DNA from: Verrucomicrobiota bacterium
GTDB lineage: Bacteria; Verrucomicrobiota; Kiritimatiellia; JAAZAB01
Direction of reading: 5' to 3'
Assembly (NCBI GenBank): GCA_018896395.1
Contig: JAHIMN010000117.1
Location: forward strand, 1 to 9,159
DNA: 9,159 nt
The position numbers were made by a program, and so were the translations under genes. Positions 1 through 5,723 of the stretch are shown piece after piece. The notes under the pieces were generated by a model that did not search any database, was not told where the DNA came from, and saw nothing but the letters and a program-made list of their open reading frames with translations. Each line of letters starts with the position of its first letter. The first letter of the stretch is position 1.

Positions 1-437
1 ACACCTGGTGTGTGGGTTTGCGGTTCTGGCGGCAGGAGCCGTTGACTGCGGAGATTGCCATTGACGGCCGGCCCTGGTATACGGGCCCGATCATCAACCT
101 GGTCATCAACAACACCCGCAACTATGGGGGCGAATTCGTCATTTGCCCCGATGCGTACGCCAATGACGGCTTGCTCGACGTGGTGGTGTTCACCGGCCAC
201 ACGGACTATCTGGCAAAATATTTTCTCGCGTTCCGTAATCAGCCGCGCCGAATCCAGGAGCTGGCCGAACGATTGAACAAGGTCTCCGCTTATGCCCATG
301 GTCAGCGGATCGAGGTGCGCTTGTCCCACCCGGAGGCGGCGCAGTATGATGGTGAGGAATGGCCGGCCAGCGACCGGTTCCAGGTCCGGGTGGCGCCCCG
401 CGCCCTGCATCTGAAAATCCCCGCGGAGCCGGGTTAG
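1..437 (+). CDS. Lipid kinase of the YegS/diacylglycerol kinase family, C-terminal part (5' end outside window)
   Basis: This is the C-terminal domain of a YegS/BmrU-type lipid kinase, a family that phosphorylates diacylglycerol, sphingoid or related lipids at the membrane with ATP. The reading frame is open from base 3, so the gene starts upstream and the N-terminal nucleotide-binding domain (with the usual GGDGT motif) is missing from the window. What remains is about 145 residues of beta-rich C-terminal domain. It contains NNTRNYGG, then CPDAYANDGLLDVVVF, the region where this family has its conserved 'P.A...DG.L....' metal and substrate-site block. Near the end is YDGEEW, the counterpart of the usual 'DGE' strand. 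The family call is confident; the lipid substrate cannot be read from the sequence. The gene ends with TAG at 435-437 and no T-rich terminator hairpin follows; a dispersed repeat begins about 40 bases later. Confidence 0.85.
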   Translation, partial: TWCVGLRFWRQEPLTAEIAIDGRPWYTGPIINLVINNTRNYGGEFVICPDAYANDGLLDVVVFTGHTDYLAKYFLAFRNQPRRIQELAERLNKVSAYAHGQRIEVRLSHPEAAQYDGEEWPASDRFQVRVAPRALHLKIPAEPG

Positions 438-475
438 GGACCCGAAGGTCAAACGCCAGCCTGCCCGCAGACCTG

Positions 476-520
476 TCCGCCATAGCTTTAGCGAAGGAGG
501 AAGCCTTGGCGAAGGCGGGA
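476..520. repeat. Small dispersed repeat with tandem 'GCGAAGGMGG' units
   Basis: This 45-base stretch downstream of the kinase gene contains two related units about 20 bases apart, TTAGCGAAGGAGG and TTGGCGAAGGCGG. It is bounded by TCCGCC on the left and GGCGGGA on the right, so the ends can pair. Sequences of this type are, from memory, common intergenic repeats in many environmental bacterial genomes; that part is recollection and only the internal structure is seen here. It reads open on both strands, which creates spurious ORFs in this region. Its position just after a stop codon would fit a transcript-end structure or a mobile repeat. Confidence 0.5.
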
Positions 521-563
521 CGACGGACCGAACGTCGAATGAATACGGAAAAGGATCTTAATT

Positions 564-743
564 CGTAACTACTCACCACGGATTACACGGATCGCACGGA
601 TACTTCTGATTCAGAAGAAAATTTAACGATCTGAGGACATGTGAATGGATTTTCTTGCCCTTATCAGTCCCGACCTTCCGGAGAGTCGGGATCCGTGATA
701 TCCGTGGTAAAATATCTTCGGCTATGATACCTGAGCAGTTATT
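564..743. repeat. Nested inverted-repeat element (MITE/REP-like)
   Basis: This non-coding element of about 180 bases has nested inverted repeats. The outer pair is TAACTACTCA (567-576 region) against TGAGCAGTTA (732-741 region), one mismatch. The inner pair is ACCACGGATTACACGGAT (575-592) against ATCCGTGATATCCGTGGT (691-708), 16 of 18 bases complementary. A small hairpin, TCCCGAC/GTCGGGA (668-674 with 685-691), lies inside. The 12 bases CGTAACTACTCA at 564-575 recur exactly, in inverse orientation, at 7583-7594 next to a transposase remnant. This suggests a non-autonomous element mobilised by a transposase of that kind. No coding potential is evident, and no clear target-site duplication was seen. 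Confidence 0.6.
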
Positions 744-748
744 CCTAA

Positions 749-771
749 TTCGATGTTAGGTGTTCGATGTT
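749..771. repeat. Short direct repeat TTCGATGTT
   Basis: TTCGATGTT occurs at 749-757 and again at 763-771, separated by five bases. It lies between the inverted-repeat element on the left and the 3' end of rlmM on the right. Short tandem arrays of this kind behave like simple-sequence repeats. Only two units are present and no function is visible. Confidence 0.4.
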
Positions 772-800
772 TTCTACACGGTCATTTGCCGGACAATGTG

Positions 801-1883
801 TCAACCCAGCATCCCAAACACCGTTACCTCGCGCCGGTCGTGATAAAGCTGGCGGATGTGAAACTTGATTTTGGATTGGTTGTGCAAATACGCTTCGATG
901 GGCTTCAAGACCGGGTAGGGCTGCTGTTGCGGGAGCTTGATATTGAAGACAAAGCGGCGCATCCAGCCATGCTCCATCCATTTCCGGAACATACAGAGCG
1001 TTTGACCGGGTGGAATCAGCATGTCGCTGACCATCCAGTCCAGGGGCCGCCAGGCGGGCGGCGGCGTGAATGAGATGCCATTTTCACAAAGGTGCGTCAG
1101 GCTTCCTCCGGCGGCTCCGAGGTCTTTGAGTTTCAAGGGGCCGTTATCCACCGCCAGCACGCGGCAACCCCGCTTGAGAAAAGCATAACTCCAGCCGCCC
1201 GGCGCGGCGCCAAGGTCCACCACGCGCTGGCCGGGCGCGGGCGCCGCGCCCATGCGTTCAAAGACCTCTTCGATTTTTAAATATGAGCGCGACGGCGCTT
1301 TGGCGTCGAACCGCATGCGATGCACGCCGCCCGGCCGCGCATCGCTGAGCCGGTGGGACGGCATGACGGCGCCCCATAGGCCGCCGGGCGTGACGCATAT
1401 CTGCAGAACCAGGAACGCGACGGCGGCGGAAAGCGCCTCCGGCTCCCGGTAGCGCCGGGAAACGACCGTAAACCGGTCCGCACAGAAATCGAGTACGGCT
1501 TGCCGCACATGCTCCGAGCGTTGGGTTAATGGCTGGGCGCCGTTGGGGTTGGACGCAAACGCGTGCAAGGTCCAAGGCTGGGTCTGTCTTGAAATTGCGG
1601 GCAGGAGCCGGACCACGATTGCGCGTGCCATGGTTTTCAAGGGCTGGTCTTTAAACCAGAGCGCGGCTTCCAGCCGTTGCTGTTCAAAAATAAACGGCGT
1701 GGCCAACGGATCAGCGCCGACCGCCTCGGCGGGAACGCCGACCACGAGCAGACCGGCGCCGGGCGCGAAGGTCGGCGGGTTTAACCCGGCCGGTTCGGGA
1801 AAAGCGCCTTTGGCGATCATTTCGTCCCGCAGGATATCCTCGTATCCCTCACGGCAGATCATGATGGTGGGGGCGTTTTCCAT
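801..1883 (-). CDS. rlmM: RlmM, 23S rRNA (cytidine-2498-2'-O)-methyltransferase
   Basis: The product is predicted to transfer a methyl group from S-adenosylmethionine to the 2'-hydroxyl of C2498 in 23S rRNA, in the cytoplasm during ribosome assembly. Counting from MENAPT, it has 360 residues, close to the 366 of the E. coli enzyme. Residues 8-20 (MICREGYEDILRD) match the family's N-terminal THUMP-like start. Residues 196-206 (APSRSYLKIEE) open the FtsJ-type Rossmann domain. VVDLGAAPGGWSY (221-233) is the SAM-binding loop, AVDNGP (244-249) follows, VSDM places D287, FNIKLP places K316, and RQLYHDRREVTV (344-355) is the conserved C-terminal block. K203, D287 and K316 fit the catalytic K-D-K set. 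The open frame runs 69 codons further upstream, but that part is repeat DNA, so the ATG at 1883 was chosen. No strong Shine-Dalgarno precedes it. The gene diverges from the metallopeptidase gene. Confidence 0.92.
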   Translation of the reverse strand: MENAPTIMICREGYEDILRDEMIAKGAFPEPAGLNPPTFAPGAGLLVVGVPAEAVGADPLATPFIFEQQRLEAALWFKDQPLKTMARAIVVRLLPAISRQTQPWTLHAFASNPNGAQPLTQRSEHVRQAVLDFCADRFTVVSRRYREPEALSAAVAFLVLQICVTPGGLWGAVMPSHRLSDARPGGVHRMRFDAKAPSRSYLKIEEVFERMGAAPAPGQRVVDLGAAPGGWSYAFLKRGCRVLAVDNGPLKLKDLGAAGGSLTHLCENGISFTPPPAWRPLDWMVSDMLIPPGQTLCMFRKWMEHGWMRRFVFNIKLPQQQPYPVLKPIEAYLHNQSKIKFHIRQLYHDRREVTVFGMLG

Positions 1884-1902
1884 GGTTCGAAACAGTTGAG
1901 TC

Positions 1903-2055
1903 GCTTGCAAAAGCTCGCTTTTGCAAGCAGAATACAGAATACAGAAGTCAGGATTCAGAATTTTTACGCTCGATAACATGATTGTTGTCAAGGATTTGCA
2001 TTTATTCTGAATTCTGTCTCCTGAATCCTGAATTCCGGCAAAACGTGAGTTTTGC
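1903..2055. repeat. MITE-like inverted-repeat element with hairpin ends
   Basis: This non-coding element occupies the rlmM/metallopeptidase divergent intergenic region. Each end carries a hairpin of the form GCAAAA-N6-TTTTGC: at 1907-1924 (extended to perfect 12-base arms, 1903-1914 with 1917-1928) and at 2038-2055 (seven-base stem GCAAAAC/GTTTTGC, loop GTGA). Inside lie long inverted arms built of CAGAAT/CAGGATTC units, at 1928-1961 and 2004-2035, about 80% complementary. The 40-odd bases between them are A+T-rich. The symmetrical architecture points to a miniature transposable or REP-like element. It contributes the spurious N-terminal extension of the rlmM reading frame. No exact target duplication was found. 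Confidence 0.65.
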
Positions 2056-2081
2056 AATTGATTCAAGTTACATGCTACACT
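2052..2081 (+). promoter_or_regulatory. Candidate promoter for the metallopeptidase-PPC operon
   Basis: TTGCAA (2052-2057) and TACACT (2076-2081) are spaced by 18 bases and lie directly upstream of the ATG at 2091. A start site about seven bases after the -10 would leave almost no untranslated leader, and no Shine-Dalgarno is visible, so the first gene may be translated from a nearly leaderless transcript. The -35 overlaps the right hairpin of the inverted-repeat element. The match to consensus is moderate, so this remains a suggestion. Confidence 0.3.
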
Positions 2082-2090
2082 ACCGAACAT

Positions 2091-2465
2091 ATGACGCCAA
2101 TGTGGAAATGGATGCTGGCGGTGGGGGCGGATGAAGTCGCCGCCGTGCTCCAGGCCTTGCCGCAGGACGTGAAGCGCCGGGCGGAAGCTGTGCCGATTGT
2201 GTTCGAAAAGCGGCCGAGCCGGGCGCTCGTCGCGGACGGCATTGAAGAAGATACCCTGGGTCTCTTCCTGGGGCCGTCATCGCTGGACGACCCGGGCGCA
2301 AGCCCCTTGCCGGCGCAAGTCATTTTATTCCTTGAAAATATCCGGGATGCGGCCGGTGGTGAAGAGCGTCCGTACCGGAAGGAAATCCGTAAGACCCTTT
2401 TGCACGAGCTGGGCCATTCCCTTGGGTGGGAAGAAGCGGAAGTCGCAGCCCGACATCTGGATTAA
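2091..2465 (+). CDS. Small zincin-like metallopeptidase (PF06262/DUF1025 type)
   Basis: This 124-residue protein is predicted to be a minimal zinc metallopeptidase-like protein of the 'possible zinc metallopeptidase' family (PF06262). The diagnostic feature is HELGHSLGWEEAE at residues 105-117, an HExxHxxGxxE-type motif in which H105, H109 and a downstream acidic residue would bind zinc and E106 would act as general base. TLGLFLGPS (55-63) matches the family's 'LGLY.G' strand, and PAQVILFLENI (74-84) matches the strand before the active-site helix. Length is typical of the family. There is no signal peptide or membrane segment, so it should be cytoplasmic. Substrates of this family are unknown. 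ATG 2091 was chosen because upstream in-frame codons run into the repeat element; ATG 2100 or 2112 is possible. The next gene starts 13 bases after its stop, indicating an operon. Confidence 0.8.
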   Translation: MTPMWKWMLAVGADEVAAVLQALPQDVKRRAEAVPIVFEKRPSRALVADGIEEDTLGLFLGPSSLDDPGASPLPAQVILFLENIRDAAGGEERPYRKEIRKTLLHELGHSLGWEEAEVAARHLD

Positions 2466-2478
2466 CAGGAGATTCACC

Positions 2479-2943
2479 ATGCAAGTGGCTGAAGGAAAAA
2501 TCAACCGTGTTTTTACAGTCCGCCTGGAAGAGGGCGAACGTCTGCCGGATTGCATTGAGACCCTGGCCCGTCGGCGCCGGATTAAAGCCGCCCTGGTACT
2601 GCTGGTCGGCGGCGCCCGCGATGGACGGCTGGTGGTCGGCCCGAAAAAGACAACGACGAATCCCGCGGTCATGGTGCAGGCCTTTACCGCCGGCCATGAA
2701 ATCCTGGGGGTGGGCACCCTGTTCCCGGGCGAGCAGGGGCCGGAGCTCCATCTGCATGCCGCCATGGGGCGCAAGCAGAAAGCGCTGGTCGGCTGTATCC
2801 GCAAGGGGATTCGAACCTACTTGATCGCGGAAATTGTGATCCTGGAATTAACCGGGTTTACGGCCATGCGAGTCCGGCATCCCGTGTCCGGGTTCCATTT
2901 GCTTGAATTAAATCGGGTGGCCCCGGGAAGCCCGCGCGGCTGA
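2479..2943 (+). CDS. PPC/DUF296-domain protein (PF03479), HxH...C variant
   Basis: This 154-residue protein contains a single PPC domain (plants and prokaryotes conserved domain, DUF296) from about residue 5 to 146. Members are trimeric; plant versions are part of AT-hook DNA-binding proteins, while the bacterial role is largely undefined. Visible motifs are FTVRLEEGE (12-20), ALVLLVGGARDG (38-49), and PELHLHAAMG (88-97), which supplies the H91-x-H93 pair of the putative metal site. The later 'GGH' position is replaced by VGCIRKG (104-110), so C106 would be the third ligand. The start at ATG 2479 is supported by AGGAG about six bases upstream. It is probably co-transcribed with the metallopeptidase gene in front. 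No terminator with a T-run follows; the downstream 60 bases hold only short ACCAT repeats before tRNA-Leu. Confidence 0.82.
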   Translation: MQVAEGKINRVFTVRLEEGERLPDCIETLARRRRIKAALVLLVGGARDGRLVVGPKKTTTNPAVMVQAFTAGHEILGVGTLFPGEQGPELHLHAAMGRKQKALVGCIRKGIRTYLIAEIVILELTGFTAMRVRHPVSGFHLLELNRVAPGSPRG

Positions 2944-3007
2944 TCCGTTTCCCTCATCTTCCATGGACCATTGGCCATCAACCATTAAGGACCACCATTC
3001 CTAAGCA

Positions 3008-3090
3008 TGCCTGGGATGGGAGTCGAACCCATACGACCTTGCGGTCAACGGATTTTAAGTCCGTTATGTCTGCCATTCCATCACCCAGGC
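3008..3090 (-). tRNA. tRNA-Leu (anticodon UAA)
   Basis: Read on the minus strand, this is an 83-base class II tRNA. The acceptor arm pairs GCCTGGG (from base 3090) with CCCAGGC, followed by discriminator A at 3008. The anticodon arm is ACGGA-CTTAAAA-TCCGT, giving anticodon TAA for leucine. The long variable arm GACCGCAAGGTC forms its own stem, as expected for tRNA-Leu. The T arm contains GGTTCGACTCC. CCA is not encoded; TGC follows the discriminator. A dispersed repeat lies 64 bases upstream of its 5' end. Confidence 0.95.
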
Positions 3091-3130
3091 CAAACCGCCA
3101 TTCATGGTTTCCTGATAGGAACGGAACGTA

Positions 3131-3430
3131 TTATCCGCAGGGTAGGGGCGAAGGCAAGCACTTTGCGCGGTTTTTATAAAAAATTACACCGTTGCATACT
3201 GACCGCAAATCGGCTATTGAACTTTGCGCTGGGCTGGAGATCCTCTTCGTATCAACATCAATTGACTTCCTGCCTCCATGTTTTTTAAAATCGGCCCTTG
3301 CTTCTTTAGTCTCCCATTTTAAAGCAGGCACATAATCCGCCACAACCGTATTATCTTCAATACCGATAACAACCTCCCTTAATTTCCCCCATTCGTTATA
3401 AACGCCCGCTTTATGTATTTTATTTGTCAT
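3131..3430 (-). pseudogene. Truncated amidinotransferase-family gene (N-terminal stub)
   Basis: The first 60 codons (3430 down to about 3251) encode what looks like the start of a glycine/inosamine amidinotransferase-family protein. The motif VYNEWGKLREVVIG (residues 10-23) resembles the family's 'EWD.L.EVIVG' opening strand, followed by DNTVVADYVPAL and HGGRKSIDVD (51-60). These enzymes move an amidino group from arginine to an amine and are usually 300-400 residues long. Here homology stops near residue 60 and the frame runs through unrelated DNA, including the tRNA-linked repeat, to a stop at 3131. The catalytic Cys, His and Asp are therefore lost. Translation signals are intact: AGGAGG precedes the ATG by about six bases. 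It is probably a remnant left by a deletion or insertion. The exact family member is uncertain. Confidence 0.6.
3155..3223. repeat. tRNA-linked dispersed repeat, copy 1
   Basis: This 69-base sequence is nearly identical to 8324-8390. Shared blocks include CAAGCACTTTGCGCGGTTTT at the left, ACCGTTGCATACTGACCGCA in the middle, and CTATTGAACT at the right; the differences cluster in the A/T-rich spacer. Internal arms TTTGCGCGGT and ACCGCAAA can pair with a two-base offset, so a hairpin is possible. It lies between tRNA-Leu and the point where an amidinotransferase gene breaks off, and supplies the foreign C-terminal residues of that broken frame. Confidence 0.85.
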
Positions 3431-3644
3431 AATTTCCTCCTATGGAATTAGGGTCAACCCCAATGCCCCTATGCCCGGCCGCTACGGCACGACGACAGCC
3501 GGCGCAGCCTGGGTGGCACGAGGCCAATATCAGGACATTAAACTTTACAAGAATACTGTAGCGTCCTTGCCTGCTCAGTCAAGGACCAAAACCAATTTAG
3601 CCCTACAATCGGCGATGATTTTTTCATGGCATGCATCCTTGTAT

Positions 3645-3673
3645 TTGGCATAATACTTGCTTATTTCTATTAA
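3645..3673 (+). promoter_or_regulatory. Candidate promoter upstream of the intron-split gene
   Basis: TTGGCA (3645-3650) and TATTAA (3668-3673) are separated by exactly 17 bases. The pair points toward AGGAG (3741-3745) and the ATG at 3752, giving a leader of roughly 70 bases. The -35 matches five of six consensus positions; the -10 is weaker. It would serve the gene whose body lies after the group II intron. The rest of 3431-3755 holds no gene I can support: on the minus strand a frame ending at 3575 has a protein-like tail but no recognisable family. Confidence 0.35.
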
Positions 3674-4230
3674 CGTATCGGTGTTATCCGGAAGCTGTAG
3701 TGGCTCACGGCGGCGACTTGGCTGGCAAAAAATGAAAAACAGGAGAAAAACATGAGTGCGCCAAGCAAAGCTGGCGCACGCCAGCCGGACAACCCGGCAC
3801 GACCAAAGGCTAACCACCGGGTCGGAACAGAACTATGCGTGTAGGGAGGCAACGAGCTACACGAAGCCATAGGGAAGGAGAATGTCGGCCACAACGCAAG
3901 TGAAGGTATTGAGCCCCGAAATATTCAACATCGCACAGGGCCAAGGGTTTCATTTCCTGGAAGCCAGTAGCGTGGCGGACGCGAAGGTGAGTCTGTCTCG
4001 TCGTGCCGGGGTCTAAGTCCGTGGCAGGCAAACGAACGGCGTGTGTCGGAACTTGGGAGAGCCGCGCCGCTCTCGGAAAGCTGCTGACGAGCTGAAGAAG
4101 CGAGAAAGCAGTATGGCGGTGCGGCAGTCGGACCGTTTCATAGTAGGGGAGTAGATGGGCTAACACCCGTTGCGGACACGGAGTCCACCCGAAGGGAACG
4201 GCAGCAGGACGCAGAGGGACAAGAAAACAA

Positions 4231-5568
4231 ATGCCGGACACAGAACAGGACGACACATTTGCGAAATTGTCGCTCATAGTGAAACGAGCCCGCGAGGAGC
4301 CCGGATGTCAGTTTATAAGCCTTGCGCATTTACTGAACGAAGGCTATCTCAAGGCGTGCTACATGAAGCTTGGCCGAGACCGGGCATGTGGCATAGACGA
4401 CGTAACATGGAAGGAATACGGACAAAAACTGGATGAAAATCTGAAAGACCTGGTAATACGCATGAAAGCCAAGCGGTATAAGCCGTTACCGGCCAAGCGC
4501 GTATACATACCCAAGAACGAGCATGAAAAGAGGCCGCTTGGATTGCCCGCGTTGGAAGACAAGATCGTGCAGAAAGCGATCGTCGGAATACTGGAGGCAA
4601 TATACGAAGTGGACTTTCTGGACTGCTCATACGGATTTCGTCCGGGTAGAAGCTGCCATCAGGCGCTTAACGCGGCGGACAAAATCATCATGACCAAACC
4701 CGTCAACCACGTAATCGAGGCGGATATCAAAGGATGCTTTGATAAAGTTTCGCATGAATGGCTGATGAAATTTCTGCAAGTGCGGATAAAAGACCCGAGC
4801 CTGTTGCTGATAATCGGCAGGTTTCTGAAAGCGGGGTATGTGGAAGAGGGCATGAGAATGGACACCGAGGAAGGGACGCCACAAGGCGGCAATCTCAGTC
4901 CGATGCTTGCCAACGTGTTTCTGCATTATGTGCTGGACTTGTGGTTTGAGAAAGTAATCAAGCCCAAGGCTACGGGGCAATGCCACTTGGCGCGGTATGC
5001 GGACGATCTTGTCTGCATGGCGCAAACGGCGGAAGAAGCCCGAGAGATAGAGCAGAAGCTGAAAGAAAGATTTGCGCGGTTTGAGATGGAATTACACCCG
5101 GAAAAGACGCGCGCAATCAGCTTTGGCAGGTATGAGGAACAGAACGCTGCACGGCAAAAGCGTCGCGCCAACACCTTTGATTTTCTGGGATTCACGCACT
5201 ATTGCGGGAAAAGCCGGAAAGGGAAGTTTATGGTGTGCCGCAAAACCAGTAGCGCGAAGTTCCGCAAGAAAAGCAAGGCAATGAACGCATGGCTGAAGGC
5301 GATAAGAAATGCGATGCCAACGAAAGAATGGTGGCCGAAACTGGCCGCCAAACTCCGGGGGCATTATCAGTATTACGGAGTGAGCGGCAATATGCCTGCC
5401 TTGTGTAGGTATTATGCAGTTGTGCTCCGACTGACTCGCAAATGGCTTAACCGCCGCAGTCAACGCGGAAAACTCTGGTGGAAGCAATTCATAGAATATG
5501 TGAAACACTATCCGTTGCCATTGCCTGCAATCAAGCACAACCTGTTTACGTTATCGCCCGTTAAATGA
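4231..5568 (+). CDS. ltrA: Group II intron reverse transcriptase/maturase (no endonuclease domain)
   Basis: This 445-residue protein binds the unspliced intron RNA, promotes its splicing, and copies the inserted intron RNA into DNA during retrohoming. Reverse transcriptase motifs are in order: KRYKPLPAKRVYIPK (81-95), RPLGLPALEDKIVQ (101-114), SYGFRPGRSCHQAL (133-146), EADIKGCFD (163-171; D165 is the first catalytic aspartate), EGTPQGGNLSP (214-224), and RYADDLVC (255-262; D258 and D259 complete the active site). TFDFLGFTHYCGKSRKGK (315-332) follows, and the maturase X domain is marked by LRGHYQYYGV (375-384) and WLNRRSQR (405-412). The protein ends soon after, with no HNH endonuclease, so target priming must use another mechanism such as replication-fork primers. 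GAGGG lies upstream of the ATG. The frame is intact and all key residues are present, which suggests a functional element. Confidence 0.95.
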   Translation: MPDTEQDDTFAKLSLIVKRAREEPGCQFISLAHLLNEGYLKACYMKLGRDRACGIDDVTWKEYGQKLDENLKDLVIRMKAKRYKPLPAKRVYIPKNEHEKRPLGLPALEDKIVQKAIVGILEAIYEVDFLDCSYGFRPGRSCHQALNAADKIIMTKPVNHVIEADIKGCFDKVSHEWLMKFLQVRIKDPSLLLIIGRFLKAGYVEEGMRMDTEEGTPQGGNLSPMLANVFLHYVLDLWFEKVIKPKATGQCHLARYADDLVCMAQTAEEAREIEQKLKERFARFEMELHPEKTRAISFGRYEEQNAARQKRRANTFDFLGFTHYCGKSRKGKFMVCRKTSSAKFRKKSKAMNAWLKAIRNAMPTKEWWPKLAAKLRGHYQYYGVSGNMPALCRYYAVVLRLTRKWLNRRSQRGKLWWKQFIEYVKHYPLPLPAIKHNLFTLSPVK

Positions 5569-5579
5569 GTTCTGTTGAA

Positions 5580-5612
5580 GAGCCGGATGTGGGAGATCTA
5601 CAAGTCCGGTTC
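5580..5612 (+). ncRNA. Group II intron domain V (catalytic hairpin)
   Basis: This is the catalytic core hairpin of the intron RNA. GAGCCGGA (5580-5587) pairs with TCCGGTTC (5605-5612), and TGTGG pairs with CTACA around a GAGAT loop. A two-base AG bulge (5603-5604) separates the two helices, as expected for domain V. The AGC near the 5' strand supplies the catalytic triad position. It begins 12 bases after the maturase stop codon. Confidence 0.85.
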
Positions 5613-5615
5613 CGT

Positions 5616-5640
5616 GAGGGGCATTGAAGTGTCCTTCTAC
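5616..5640 (+). ncRNA. Group II intron domain VI and 3' splice site
   Basis: GAGGGGCA pairs over eight positions (some G-U) with TGTCCTTC around a TTGAAG loop, followed by TAC, the likely 3' end of the intron. In related introns the 3' strand carries an unpaired adenosine seven or eight bases from the end, which is the branch point. Here that strand is fully paired and has no A in that position. Confidence 0.6.
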
Positions 5641-5723
5641 GGTTGAATATTGTGACACTCTTCATATCGAAAGAGAAGAGACAACAGGGAACACAAAGCA
5701 AACCTAAAGAAGGAAACCATATT

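Larger units (their letters stand above)
3756..5640 (+). mobile_element. Group II intron with intact maturase ORF
   Basis: This is a self-splicing retroelement of about 1885 bases. The 5' boundary is placed at GTGCGCC (3756), matching the GUGYG start of group II introns. About 475 bases of structured, G-rich RNA (domains I-III) precede the maturase ORF, which occupies domain IV. After the ORF, domain V (5580-5612) and domain VI (about 5616-5637) are recognisable, and the element ends with TAC at 5640. All parts needed for retrohoming through a maturase are present except an endonuclease domain. The 5' exon segment CAGGAGA (3740-3746) can pair with TTTCCTG (3953-3959), a possible IBS2-EBS2 contact, but this is tentative. 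The intron is not preceded by a terminator hairpin, unlike class C introns. Boundaries are inferred from motifs and could shift by a few bases. Confidence 0.85.

Noticed and set aside
190..579. Minus-strand and plus-strand frames across the dispersed repeat at 476-520
   Set aside because: The repeat is open in several frames, which creates false coding signals; the kinase gene on the plus strand explains the first part.
1884..2090. A 69-codon N-terminal extension of the rlmM frame
   Set aside because: It is translated from the inverted-repeat element; RlmM homology begins at the ATG at 1883 and the resulting length matches the family.
2320..2804. Two minus-strand frames antisense to the metallopeptidase and PPC genes
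   Set aside because: Both overlap well-supported plus-strand genes and show no domain of their own.
3575..3817. A minus-strand frame upstream of the amidinotransferase stub
   Set aside because: Its N-terminal third runs into the 5' end of the group II intron; the tail (3575 to about 3710) looks protein-like but matches no family I know, so at most it is a remnant.
5092..5538. Long minus-strand frame antisense to the maturase gene
   Set aside because: It is a shadow of a strongly conserved coding sequence on the plus strand.
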